A DNA stretch of 64,000 bases from Nilaparvata lugens (GCF_014356525.2 NC_052511.1:29953981-30017980); one strand, 5' to 3'. Positions 54,243 through 63,870 are shown, numbered from the stretch's first letter. The notes: generated by a model from the sequence alone, not told the origin. A program made the numbers and translations.

Positions 54243-55212
54243 ATCACTACGCATGCCTACCACAAAAATCACACCTAAAAAAAAATATTTCCAATAATAA
54301 AACTGATTCACCTTTTTGAGAATAAACATTACTGATAAAGGGACTTAACAACCTCATCTGAATCAACTTATTTTCATACAAATTCCCAAGGATTTGATTA
54401 TCGTTTCAACTTTAATCTACAATACCCAATTATTTAGTTTAAACATCTCAAGGCCAAAACTACTCATCAACTTTTCAAAACTACACATATCAACAATAAC
54501 TAATAAAACAGTTTCCTATTTATTCTCTGATTACCTTCGATCTACCTAAACTTATCAAAAAAAATTTCCTATTTTCCTTGAACATTCTCCCATAATAATT
54601 TCCGAATTTTCCTAATTTACTTGGGTTGACCTTTAAAATCTCAATATTCACTTTCACTACTACTATACTATGATGATACTCAAGTACCCGATGCGTGAGA
54701 CCAGAAAACGTACGTTGACATCACAATAATTTCTATCATCATTCACGGAATTACAGAATGCAAAAAATTTATTCAGCACTTAGAATCAGTTGTTTTTCAC
54801 CTATGCTAGTTACTTCTACTAATTTTTATTCTACCATTAAAACTTTAATTTGTCAATAATCAATTTCAATATAAAGTTTTAGAATACTTTCAACTAGAGC
54901 TTCCATGATACCTAACTTTATCTTTAAGCACTTCAAAAGATTATCATTTTAATGGTTTAACATAACTGAATAACTTTCCTGTTTCATCTACAATTATTTA
55001 AACTTCAGAAAAATTGGAGTAGCAACAATAAATTATTCATTCAACTCCAAACTCAAAATATTGACAGTTAACACGTTCACAGAATGAATTATGAGGTATC
55101 GACTCAGAAAAATTAATCTTAACTAATTAGAATGAGTTAGAAAATTTAATTTTGTTTTTTAAATTTGAATTTCAGAGATATAAAATGCTCTGTAGCAGAG
55201 TCGGCGCAGTTG
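54243..55212. other. LTR element interior next to the 5' LTR
   Basis: Non-coding AT-rich sequence starting with the candidate LINE-H duplication. Beside the LTR (55190-55212) lies TGTAGCAGAGTCGGCGCAGTTG. Its complement is where a primer-binding site would be expected, but it does not start with TGG. It resembles the 5' end of initiator tRNA-Met (AGCAGAGTGGCGCAG). Confidence 0.4.
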
Positions 55213-57192
55213 TGTGCCTGACCTTTTTGAAGATGATAAAAGAGATAATTTTGAATAAAATTTAGAATTTAGAAATAGGCAGACACATCTAGAAAATACC
55301 TGAGTCTATACCTAATTCATGCAGGTGAACGGGCTAGAGTCAAGAAAACTTCAATTAATCTTGCCATGCCTGATTTAATAGGTTTCTACTATAGAATAAC
55401 ACAACAATTTGAAATAATAGAAAAATACAAACAGCTTCAATAAACATTGTCAACTAAAATCGAACAACAGAAACAACAATAAATTTCATGTAACTTTGTT
55501 GACATTCTTCATCTGATTTGGGGGCGCATTACTATCCTTCGTTTAGATAGCAATACGTCACAAAACCAAACAATATCCGTTATAAAATAACAAATTAATT
55601 TCAACATGAAATTACTCAAGAAAGAAAAGCCCGTTGAACCCAAATTTCGTCGATAGTAACCCATATAACCCATTTCATAATAATTTTGAATCCCCACTTT
55701 TGATTGACATTCTCGAATGAACCTTTGTTTCACTACACTGCACTTTCATTGGTCTGTACGTTGCTTTATCGTCGGGGTTACAGTACCTTGTTTTTGGCGG
55801 TGAACTTTTACCGGTTGAATTTGGCTTGACGGCGACGTCCTCTTACGTCCCTAGACCTGTCGTCTGAACGGGTGTCTTGAAGTGGTGTTAAATAAAATTG
55901 CGGAACCAAAGTGGTGGTAGTACATGAAGTTGGTTTGGGGACACACATGAACCGCTGTAAATAAATGTATTACAGCATCAATTTCTAACTCTTCCTACAA
56001 TTCATCAAAAGCTAAAACAGAAGTTATCTATTGATTACAATTAATTGAATTCTCTCATTCTATTTGAATCCTCATTTTATATAGATTTTTATCTTTAAAC
56101 TACTGATTCTCTGTATCAGAATTAATGAATTTTTCTCCACAAATAATTCAAAAATTCTGTTATAATTTAATAAATTAGCGTTCAGTTAAAAGCCTTAACG
56201 CCATGAGAAAACACAGTCAGAAAAATATAAAATTGAGTCTTAAACTCAATATGAACATAATCTTAAAAATGTCATTCCAATTTAAAGGCTATCTTCCTGA
56301 CTTTCAGCAATACTCTACGATAATATATCTCCAGAAACAATAACTCAAATGTAACGTAACTGAAAACTTTCTATACTTCTTTAGAAAAAAAAATTATAAT
56401 TATCTTCCATCACTAATAAAATCAAAAGGATTATTCTCAATCAATATTATTAACATGAAAGATAACAGGCTTTGTTAATACAATACTCTTATGGAAGTTT
56501 CAATCAATTAAATTCCCTAAATTATATTTTAACCTTATTTTACGTACCTTAGCGGTTATTTGAAGAAACAATTATTCGTACATGATGAAGAAACACAATT
56601 AAACTTTTCAGGACATGGCACCACTAGAAAATTTAAACTTTAATAAAAATAAAACTAGCTCCTACATTAACTAATGATATAAACTTGTAAACCTGCCCAA
56701 AAAGGGGGAAACATACTGACTACATCTTTACTCTCGTAGTGCTCCTAGCAAAGTGTCCTCCGAAACGTAATCTGGTCTCTCGGCTGGGGAATCCCCCCAC
56801 TACTGTATTTAGAAACAGGTCTCCTATTGGGCGAAGGGAATTAATTTGACCAATCATCGCGTGGCTTCTAGAGCCTTTGGACCAAATAGTAACTGCAAAA
56901 TTGGTAGTTTGTTATAATTTCAATGCTTGCTGTTTTCCAACTTATCGCACTCTATGTTGCGACAGGAAGGCTAAGTTTTAGAGATAATTCCATAATCTAC
57001 ATTCCTCGACGACTCAGAGCCACAGTTTTTAAATATCTATCATGGAAAACTCGAAGTCATGGTCGTACATAATAGAGAGAGAAAATAATTTATTTCGCTA
57101 ACTCACTTACAATAATGGCTCTAGTCTATTGCTTATTAAATGTACTATTATAACTTGGGAAAAGGCCTGAATTGAAAATAGTGCTTGGCACA
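55213..57192 (-). repeat. LTR, right copy (5' LTR of the minus-strand element)
   Basis: About 1,980 bp, the direct-repeat partner of 40954-42924 with scattered substitutions and small indels (for example CAATAAATTTCATG against CAATTTCATG). Same TGTGCC...GGCACA ends. Confidence 0.88.
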
Positions 57193-57672
57193 CTCTTATG
57201 TTCTATTATATGCTGATGATGTGAAGCTGTTCAGGAGAATAAGTGATATTGTTGATTGTGAGCTCTTGCAGAGTGATGTGGATGGTCTGTGTGGGTGGTG
57301 CGTGGATAACGGATTGGATGTGAATGTGGGAAAATGCAGTGTCATGAGGATTACCCGTCAGAGGAACATTACATTGAACAACGCTCTGTATCATATTAAT
57401 GGCATAATTATCAAAGAAGTAGAAAATTTCAAAGACTTGGGAGTTGTTTTCGATCACAAGCTCAATTTCTCTCTGCATGTTGAAAGGATTGTGAATAGGG
57501 CATATCAGCAGCTTGGTGTCATCATCAGAACATGCTCACATTTCAACAGCATACAGACTCTTTGCTATCTCTTCAACACACTTATTCGTAGCATTCTGAA
57601 GTATGGTTGTGTGGTTTGGAACCCATACCAGAATTCACTGATACATCCTTTGGAGTGTGTTCAAAACAGATT
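57193..57672 (+). pseudogene. LINE-J ORF2, reverse transcriptase motif C to thumb
   Basis: Continues the reading frame cut at 40953: SYVLLYADDVKLFRR with the YADD box, LDVNVGKCSVMRITR, FKDLGVVFDHKLNF, SILKYGCVVWNPYQ and ECVQNR. It ends in the CAGATT target of the mini-Polinton (57667-57672); the next coding residues are at 63492. Confidence 0.85.
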
Positions 57673-57683
57673 AGTAGTATAAA

Positions 57684-57723
57684 AAGGAGGACTCTGGCAC
57701 ACAAGTGTGCCGGAGTCCTCCTT
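57684..57723. repeat. Near-terminal 40-nt palindrome (element 2)
   Basis: AAGGAGGACTCTGGCACAC and its near-perfect complement (one mismatch in the arms) around the centre, 11 nt inside the left terminus. At the right end only one arm remains (63438-63456), followed by a different 34-bp sequence up to the terminus. Confidence 0.85.
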
Positions 57724-57976
57724 CACCTCAAGGTCACCCAAGTTGACCAAACCTAACCTCAAGGTCATGAAGTTGGCCAAACCTAGCATCAAAGTCACCA
57801 AAGAAAAATAAAATTAAAACAAGAAATTTAAAAAAAAATTAAAAAAAAAAACTGTGTTCTACAGTGCAGTGCAGTTTTTAGTGAATAGCAAAGTAAGTAC
57901 AATCTATATTGTTTATTATTATTGTTGGTTATTATTTTAAAAGATCCATTTTGATGAATATTTTGTGTGGGGGACT

Positions 57977-58207
57977 TCAAGTAAGATGTCTCCTCATCAT
58001 TATCCAGCATACAAATTCACACCAATATTTTTGGGATGAACAATCATCAAAGATCAATTCAATCTTGACATCCTCATTTAGCCAATTATGGACTTTATCC
58101 AAATTCACAATAGCTACTTCACTATCATTGAGACTGTAGATAGTATCCAAAGGTACTCGTTGGCTATCGCCAAACAGAACATAACCTTTAAAGTATGACA
58201 TTGTCAA
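57977..58207 (-). CDS. TIR ORF, left copy, 76 aa
   Basis: Encodes a 76-residue protein starting MTMSYFKG, with VPLDTIYSL and VAIVNLDKV.NW.NEDVKIELIFDD. Related to the central block of the Polinton 1 gene at 13166-14047 but much shorter. The right TIR has an almost identical copy. Unknown function; it may be a truncated remnant. Confidence 0.5.
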   Translation of the reverse strand: MTMSYFKGYVLFGDSQRVPLDTIYSLNDSEVAIVNLDKVHNWLNEDVKIELIFDDCSSQKYWCEFVCWIMMRRHLT

Positions 58208-58303
58208 CAGTTAGCAATTGATGTTCAAGAGACAAACGCCTCCACTCATATATAGTCTATAATGATGGTGGTGGGGATAAAAAGTGAATGATAAAACAGT
58301 AAA

Positions 58304-58450
58304 TCAAATCAAATGTTTATTTATTGACATGAAAAGGTTACACCAAAAATATCCATCTTCCAGCATTGTCTTCATAATCCAATCATGGGTTGAGTTCACA
58401 ATATTGTAGAGCTCCATCAATCCAGTGGGGAATGCAATTGGTCTGGGAGA
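58304..58450 (-). pseudogene. 3' remnant of conserved Polinton ORF, left arm
   Basis: Encodes GLMELYNIVNSTHDWIMKTM and MSINKHLI before a stop, resembling the end of the Polinton 1 gene at 11864-12792 (KIVIALHGWINKTLLEDR). The stop is followed by AATAAATAAA, as in that gene. Confidence 0.5.
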
Positions 58451-58454
58451 TGAC

Positions 58455-58622
58455 TCATTTGCCGGGCCGGCTCCTTGTCTCGCCGCGACTGCCGGTCGCC
58501 CCACCGCCACCAATTGCCCCACCGCCACCAGTCGTCCAACTGCTGCCGCCGGTCACCCCACCATCGGTTACCATCCCGCCGCCAACAGTCGTCCTGCTGC
58601 GGCTGGCAATCATCCCACCGGC
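58455..58622. repeat. GC-rich minisatellite, left arm
   Basis: Repeats built from CCGCC(A/G)...GTCGTCC(A/C)(A/C)C and CCCCACCGCCACCA units. Strikingly GC-rich against the AT-rich surroundings. Mirrored at about 62377-62544. Confidence 0.75.
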
Positions 58623-58660
58623 TGAGGTCAGGATGGCTTCAATTTGGCAGTGGCTCTTCA

Positions 58661-59055
58661 TATAGGTGAGAGATTGCCTTGCTGTGCTTTCAACAAGGGA
58701 TGTTTTGGCAACCCTACTCCACATCCCCCTGTCACGTGACTCTGACTCGGGATGGTCACGCGGGACCTGTCACTCTGCATGGTAATGGAGACCTCTATCA
58801 CACCAGATTAATGTGTCCTTGGTGGACCTGCTGGTTCAGGATGTCCATGGGAGGCTCTGGATCAGTATGGCCGTGCTGCTCTGGATCAGGGTGGCATTGA
58901 AGATGGATATTTCCAGCGACTCCCACTTCCCCTCCTCCATGTTGTGTTTGGACATTTAGCATGGGCATTCTCAATGACCCTAGCCCCTCCTGGCATATGG
59001 ACCATGCTCACCAGTGTTCAGCATGTCTGTGGCGGGACGGCAGGGTCATCCACTC
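58661..59055. other. TIR sequence without gene (left arm)
   Basis: Related to Polinton 1 sequence at about 14128-14200 (GGTGAGA.ATT...TGCT.TGCTTTCAA...CCCTGTCA). The part 58745-59055 has no clear counterpart in the right arm, so it may be an insertion or a deletion difference. Confidence 0.4.
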
Positions 59056-59059
59056 AGTG

Positions 59060-59232
59060 GTCAGTCAGTCACTTCAATTACTGATCAGTCACTGTTCAGT
59101 CACTGTTCAGTCACTGTTTAACTGTTCAGTCACTGTTCAGTAACTGTTCAGTCACTGTTCAGTCACTGTTTAACTGTTCAGTCACTGTTCAGTAACTGTT
59201 CAGTCACTGTTCAGTCACTGTTCAGTCAGTGG
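59060..59232. repeat. CACTGTTCAGT minisatellite, left arm
   Basis: About fifteen tandem units of the 11-bp CACTGTTCAGT with occasional variants (TAACTGTTCAG, TTTAACTGTTCAG). The complementary array is in the right arm. Confidence 0.9.
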
Positions 59233-59235
59233 CAC

Positions 59236-59589
59236 TCAGAATGTACTTATAGCTAAACTATATCTAAGGAGATGGTAGGTTATAAGTAAACAGTTTGGAA
59301 TACAATTAGCTCTTTATTGATCAATTCAACATCCATTTCATTGAAAAGTTTACTACAAGCAGATATATCTCTGTTCCAAAATCAAAGTTGTTTATCATAT
59401 TGAGTGTGCAGAAAAGTGATGTATCCATGATGTTTCTCCTTGGCCCATGTCAAGCAGGTGATGTCCCAGGTAGTAGACTCCTCTTCCCACACCAGTCCTT
59501 GGCAAGTCCTCTATGTTGATGTCTGATAGTCTTTGGATGATATTCAGTGATACCTCTAGAACACTGTTTCAGATAGAGACAATACCCTG
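59236..59589. other. Inner non-coding segment of mini-Polinton
   Basis: No ORF or repeat recognised between the left TIR and the first gene. Confidence 0.4.
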
Positions 59590-59901
59590 TCATTGTTGTT
59601 GAATCACCTCACAACCTCTTCCCTTCAGGTAATTGATGCTCCTTCGAGTCAAAAGTATAGGTGTCGTAGTATTTCTCACCACTTCATCATCCTCCTCCTC
59701 CTCTTTCTCTTCCTCCTCCTCCTCTTCCTCTTCCTCCTCCTTATCCTCTTCCTCTTCCACCTCTACCTCATTGTTCTCCTCCATATCAGTTCCCTCTTCC
59801 TCATCTTCTACATGATCCTCATCCTTCATCAGATCAAATGGGGAGATTGATGGTAAATTTGTCTCACCATAGTCACCCCACTTCGAGAATAGGAGTACCA
59901 T
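59590..59901 (-). CDS. Small acidic Polinton ORF, 103 aa
   Basis: Homologue of the 71-aa ORF of Polinton 1: same MVLLF start (ATG at 59901, chosen for that reason) and similar C-terminus (LLTRRSINYLKGRGCEV). The middle is a long Glu-rich run from GAG/GAA triplets, in place of the proline-rich segment of the relative. Open throughout. Function unknown. Confidence 0.6.
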   Translation of the reverse strand: MVLLFSKWGDYGETNLPSISPFDLMKDEDHVEDEEEGTDMEENNEVEVEEEEDKEEEEEEEEEEEKEEEEDDEVVRNTTTPILLTRRSINYLKGRGCEVIQQQ

Positions 59902-60060
59902 CTTCTCTAACGTTCCAGATACACAGTTGATCCACAAAATGTCTGTTCTCCACAGATGATTCCAACACAATGAATCTAATCTGCTATGTATCCAATATAA
60001 TTATATCCATAATTGTACAGCATTATGATTTTGATTGTACCTCAATATATTACCTAGTGT

Positions 60061-61877
60061 CTAAGGTGTTGCTGTTCTCTGCTTTCTCCAGTAAAGACCT
60101 CTACCGACCATTGATCTCTGCTGTCTCAAGTAAAGACCTGTACCAACCTTTGGTTTCTGATGTCTCAAGTGAAGACCTCCTTTGATTGATTTTTTCTTTG
60201 ATGGTTGAATCTTTTGTTTCTTCTCCTTCTCAGCCACCCTGCTGACTTCCTTCAGTGATCTTTTCATACCTCCCCCAAATTTTGCCTTAGTCTTCATGAT
60301 GTTGGTGACTGCTAGTGCTGCAGCTTTTTCCAACACCCCTGCATCTTCAGATCTCACTCTGTCCCAGGCTCTCTCTGCCAAGATGCTGTCTGCTACTGCT
60401 CTGCTTGCTGTATCACCACTCTTGGAATAGGCAATATCATGCTCCTTGCAAGCCTGATCAAGTTTGTTGATTCCTGGATCACCTTGTGCTAATTGCTTCT
60501 GAAGTTTTGTTCCTGGTCCACAGTATTGATAGCCAGGGATATGAAGTTTAACTGGTAGAATGTCGATTGCCGTAATAACTATTGTACCAGCAGCACCCTT
60601 GATAGCTGACAGAACACCTCTTCCTCTATAGATCTTCTGACTTTTCTCCTTAGAAAAATCATGCCTTGAAGCAATGGATCCTCTCCCAGTCACTTGTCTC
60701 TCAGAATGTCTTTGACTGCCATCTCTGCTATCATCCAAAAGGTGTTTGATTGTATTCTTATACTTGGCTTTGTTGTAGTTAACAATCTCACCTCTTGGAT
60801 CATTGTTCTGTCTGTGCACACTGGTCCAGTTCAATATTTCCCCATAGGCTTATCTGTCAGCAGATTCAACTAATGCACAATTCGGATTCTTCTTGAAAAT
60901 CAACTCACAAAGTCCCTATGTAGCTGTGAAGGTCTTTTCTTCCTGATCTACAGGGTCAGTTAGCACAATACATCAATTTCATCACCATTCTCTCCAAAAG
61001 TTAAATACTTATTTCCCAGGTAGTAAGCTTTGTCTCTCACTCTTGGCCCAAAAGTGTCATCAAAATCGTCATTGTCCTTGCTCAATGATCCTCTAATGTA
61101 ATCAGCTACTTGTTTTCCAGCTAGATCAGTTTGATCAAGGATATTCTGAACTGTTGTACTGTGACTTTCATTCAATAATTGTTCAACATTCTTATCATCA
61201 TCCTGTCCATCTCCAGACAGCTCCTCATCACTGCTATCATCATATCCTCTACTCATATTATACTCCTCACCCTCATCCTCTTCAAATGCCTGCTTTCCTG
61301 CTTTCCATAGTTGTCGTACAACTCCTGAGGTGCCTGCTATTGGACGTGAAACTTCTCCAGTTCCATATGATTCAAATGTTAGTAACTCTTCATCAATGCT
61401 GGAGAGTTGCAGCTTATGTTTTGCTTTACTTGCACCAGTAAGTCCACGCCTTGTATATGTGGCACGTTTAACAAATGGTGTTGTTGGTGGAGTAGGATAT
61501 ATGTGGTGTGTTGATGCTGCTGAGAAAGGACAATGTTCTGATGATAAAAACTCTGGCTTGGATTGTCTCTGCCTACCCTTCACATGCCTGGAGTGCATTT
61601 TTATTCCAGGCTTCAGATACCTGGGACGCTTCTTGGATGCTCTTGATGGAGGTAGTTGTGGTTGTTGAACTGGCATCTGTTGGAGAGTTTTGACTAGGTT
61701 GGCTAGTGGCTCAGCTAGAGGTTTGAAGTGTTCCACATGTTTCTCTTCTGCAATCCGTCTACCCAGCATGATTTCCTTATGCCTCCTTTTGATTTCATGC
61801 TTCAACCTAGCAATCTACAATATGGTAGGAGCAACCTTCTCCAATGTCGGCTTATGGTTCCTTTGTTTGATATACAT
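60061..61877 (-). pseudogene. Fused PY-like and PLA2-domain remnants
   Basis: From ATG 61877 the PY-like gene begins, meets a TAG at 61817-61815, then stays open to 60960 with HEIKRRHKEIMLGRR, an acidic middle and YYLGNKYLTFGENG. After further stops (60960-60840, with GLCELIFKKN still readable) coding resumes and runs directly into a PLA2 segment (60834-60061) with GRGVLSAIKG, YCGPGTKL and LDQACKEHDIAYS, including the His-Asp pair. A repeated Gly-Leu-Tyr-Leu-Arg-Gln-type motif and a basic tail end the protein. The gene between them in Polinton 1 (7928-8377) is deleted. Confidence 0.8.
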
Positions 61878-61898
61878 ACTGGTCAGTGTTCATCAGTA

Positions 61899-61934
61899 TA
61901 CTGAGGTCTGAGAGTTTGAGCTCAGCTATTTATA
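61899..61934 (-). promoter_or_regulatory. Core promoter of the mini-Polinton PY-like gene
   Basis: On the minus strand TATAAATAG (T at 61934) and TCAGTATA (A at 61902) are 32 nt apart. Polinton 1 has the same TCAGTATA before its PY-like gene (A at 6565), there with a weak TATA. Confidence 0.6.
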
Positions 61935-61967
61935 CATTTTGGACCCATCCCAAGTGCCGAGTGCCAC

Positions 61968-62226
61968 TGACTAAACAGTGACTGAACAGTTCCTGAACAG
62001 TGGCTGAACAGTGACTGAAAAGTGACTGAACAGTTACTGAACAGTGACTGAACAGTTAAACAGTTACTGAACAGTGACTGAACAGTGACTGAACAGTGAC
62101 TGAGCAGTTACTGAACAGTGACTGAACAGTGGCTGAACAGTGACTCAGTGACTGAACAGTGAATGAACAGTGACTGAACAGTGACTGAACAGTGACTGGA
62201 CAGTGACTGAACAGTTACTGAACAGT
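61968..62226. repeat. CAGTGACTGAA minisatellite, right arm
   Basis: About twenty units of ACTGAACAGTG, longer than the left-arm array, so the arms have diverged by unit number. Confidence 0.9.
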
Positions 62227-62376
62227 GAGCCAGAGTCACGTGACAGGGGGATGTGGAGTGTGGTTGCCGAAACAGCCCTTGTTAAAAGCACAGCAAGGCA
62301 ATCACTCACCTATATTATGAAGAGCCACTGCCAAATTAAAGCCGTCCTGACCTCAGTCGGCGGGATGATTGCCAGC

Positions 62377-62544
62377 TGCAGCGGGACGACTGTTGGCGGT
62401 GGGATGGTCACTGACAGTGGGGCGACCGGCGGCAGCGGTCGGACGACTGGCGGTGGCGGGGCAATCGGCGGCGGCAGTCGGACGACTGGCGGCGGTGGGG
62501 CTACCGGCGGCCGCGGTGAGACAAGGAGCCGGCCCAGCAAATGA
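62377..62544. repeat. GC-rich minisatellite, right arm
   Basis: Inverted partner of 58455-58622: GGCGG(T/C)GGGG, GTCGGACGACTGGCGG units. Confidence 0.75.
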
Positions 62545-62548
62545 GTCA

Positions 62549-62695
62549 TCTCCCAGACCAATTGCAGTCCCCACTGGATTGATGGAGCTCCACAATATTG
62601 TGAGCTCAACCCATGATTGGATCATGAAGACAATGCTGGAAGATAGATATTTTTGTCGTAACCTTTTCATGTCAATAAATAAACATTTGATTTGA
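62549..62695 (+). pseudogene. 3' remnant of conserved Polinton ORF, right arm
   Basis: Near-identical inverted copy of 58304-58450, ending MSINKHLI. Confidence 0.5.
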
Positions 62696-62791
62696 TTTAC
62701 TGTTTTATCATTCACTTTTTACCCCCACCACCATCATTATAGACTATATATGAGTGGAGACGTTTGTCTCTTGAACATCAATCGCTAACTG

Positions 62792-63022
62792 TTGACAATG
62801 TCATACTTTAAAGGTTTTGTTCTGTTTGGTGATAGCCAACGAGTACCTTTGGATACTATCTACAGTCTCAAGTATAGTGAAGTAGCTATTGTAAATTTGG
62901 ATAAAGTCTATAATTGGCGAAATGAGGATGTCAAGATTGAATTGATCTTTGATGATCGTTCATCCCAAAAGTATTGGTGTGAATTTGTATGCTGGATAAT
63001 GATGAGGAGACATCTTACTTAA
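62792..63022 (+). CDS. TIR ORF, right copy, 76 aa
   Basis: 76 residues, near-identical to the left-arm ORF at 57977-58207 with a few substitutions and no stop in either copy. Retention of an open frame in both arms could mean selection or recent homogenisation of the arms. Confidence 0.5.
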   Translation: MTMSYFKGFVLFGDSQRVPLDTIYSLKYSEVAIVNLDKVYNWRNEDVKIELIFDDRSSQKYWCEFVCWIMMRRHLT

Positions 63023-63210
63023 AGTCCCCCACACAAAATATTCATCAAAATGGGTCTTTTAAAATTCTAAATAATATTTATTCTGTCTCTCTCTCTCCCT
63101 CTCTCTCTCAACCTGAATGATCATCATGATGTGTGAGGAGACATCTTAAAGTCCCCCACACAAAGTATTCATCAAAATGGATCTTTTAAAATAATAACCT
63201 ACAATAATAA
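63010..63210. repeat. Subterminal tandem repeats, right arm
   Basis: Two units with GAGGAGACATCTTA..TAAAGTCCCCCACACAAA, separated by a CT-rich stretch (63080-63111). Same unit as at 16200-16565. Confidence 0.8.
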
Positions 63211-63390
63211 TAAACAATATAGATTGTACTTACTTTGCTATTCACTAAAAACTGCACTGCACTGTAGCACACCGTTTTTTTTAATTTTTTTTTTTTTTTT
63301 TTTTAATTTTTTTTTCTTTGGTGACTTTGATGCTAGGTTTGGCCAACTTCATGACATTGAGGTTAATTTTGGTCAACTTGGGTGACCTTG

Positions 63391-63415
63391 AGGTTAGGTT
63401 AGGTTAGGTTAGGTT
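63391..63415 (+). repeat. TTAGG telomere-like run
   Basis: Four consecutive TTAGG units plus GTT. Shorter runs occur at 16871-16884 and 16894-16907 in the Polinton 1 TIR. TTAGG is the insect telomere repeat. Confidence 0.7.
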
Positions 63416-63491
63416 GACTTGGGTGACCTTGAGGTGAAGGAGGACTCTGGCACACAAGTTTGGGGGGGATAAATCTGCGTTTTATACTACG

Positions 63492-63870
63492 CAGATTCCT
63501 TAGATATTTACATTTTAAAAAGTTCAACAATACATGCCCCTTCGACTTTCCCACATCACAACTCAGAATGATGTCCGGTGTGGAATCATTAAAATTGAGA
63601 CGTGATTTTAATAAGCTTTTGTTCGTTTTTAATGTATTCAATGGCAGAATCAGCTCAATGTTTCTGCTTTCCCAGTTGAATGTGTATTTTTCTGCAGTGC
63701 CTCGCCGTTTCAGTTGTTGGTTATTTATACCTTATTGCAACACTTTAAATCATCAGAACTCTCCCATATATAGATCATCATTCATTTCCAATTGCTTCTC
63801 AGGTCATCTTGACCTGTCATTCGGTTACAGTCGCTTCCGTAGGGATTGTAGGCGACTTCTGCGAGTATGA
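63492..63870 (+). pseudogene. LINE-J ORF2 C-terminus
   Basis: Continues LINE-J after the second CAGATT: FLRYLHFKKFN, LKLRRDFNKLLFVFNVFNGR, the C-terminal region after the thumb of Jockey/CR1-type reverse transcriptases, to a stop at 63868-63870. Confidence 0.8.

Larger units (their letters stand above)
40954..57192 (-). mobile_element. LTR element without gag-pol (LARD-like), minus orientation
   Basis: Two direct repeats of about 1.97 kb (40954-42924 and 55213-57192) begin TGTGCC and end GGCACA, with target duplication CTCT (40950-40953 and 57193-57196) in LINE-J. Minus orientation is indicated by a polypurine tract AAGGAGGGGGAG, read on the minus strand immediately before the left repeat. 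The 12.3-kb interior has no gag, LTR-type polymerase or protease; its only long ORFs belong to a nested LINE. Mobilisation would need proteins in trans. By eye the LTRs differ at a few dozen sites; I did not count exactly. Confidence 0.8.
57673..59235 (+). repeat. Mini-Polinton left TIR arm
   Basis: Inverted match to about 61960-63491; over 57977-58528 paired positions sum to 120999. It carries the terminal palindrome, a poly(A) tract, a subterminal repeat unit, a short ORF, a GC-rich minisatellite and a CACTGTTCAGT array. The right arm is longer near its end because of an extra subterminal unit. Confidence 0.85.
57673..63491 (-). mobile_element. Mini-Polinton (non-autonomous, 5.8 kb)
   Basis: Begins AGTAGTATAAAAA at 57673 and ends TTTTATACTACG at 63491, flanked by CAGATT (57667-57672 and 63492-63497), the 6-bp duplication expected of Polintons. 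Removing it restores LINE-J coding (VQNR then FLRYLHF). TIRs of about 1.5 kb are related to those of Polinton 1. The interior, read on the minus strand, keeps only a PY-like gene, a PLA2-domain segment and the small acidic ORF. Polymerase, integrase, ATPase, protease and both capsid proteins are absent. Confidence 0.9.
61960..63491 (-). repeat. Mini-Polinton right TIR arm
   Basis: Inverted partner of 57673-59235, containing the same blocks in reverse order: TGACTGAACAG array, GC-rich minisatellite, gene remnant, 76-aa ORF, subterminal repeats, poly(T), TTAGG-like run, half palindrome and terminus. Confidence 0.85.

Noticed and set aside
40954..57192. Idea that the helicase and endonuclease-RT ORFs belong to the LTR element itself
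   Set aside because: The reverse transcriptase and APE endonuclease are of non-LTR type. LINE-H has its own 3' hairpin, tail and candidate duplication. Same orientation is not enough.
58390..58665. Pro-rich ORFs in the mini-Polinton arms
   Set aside because: They come from the GC-rich minisatellite read in three frames, occur in both arms and lack a conserved start. Treated as repeat sequence.
59060..62226. CRISPR-like array or centromeric satellite from the 11-bp repeats
   Set aside because: No spacers, and the two arrays are mirrored inside TIRs, so they belong to the mini-Polinton.
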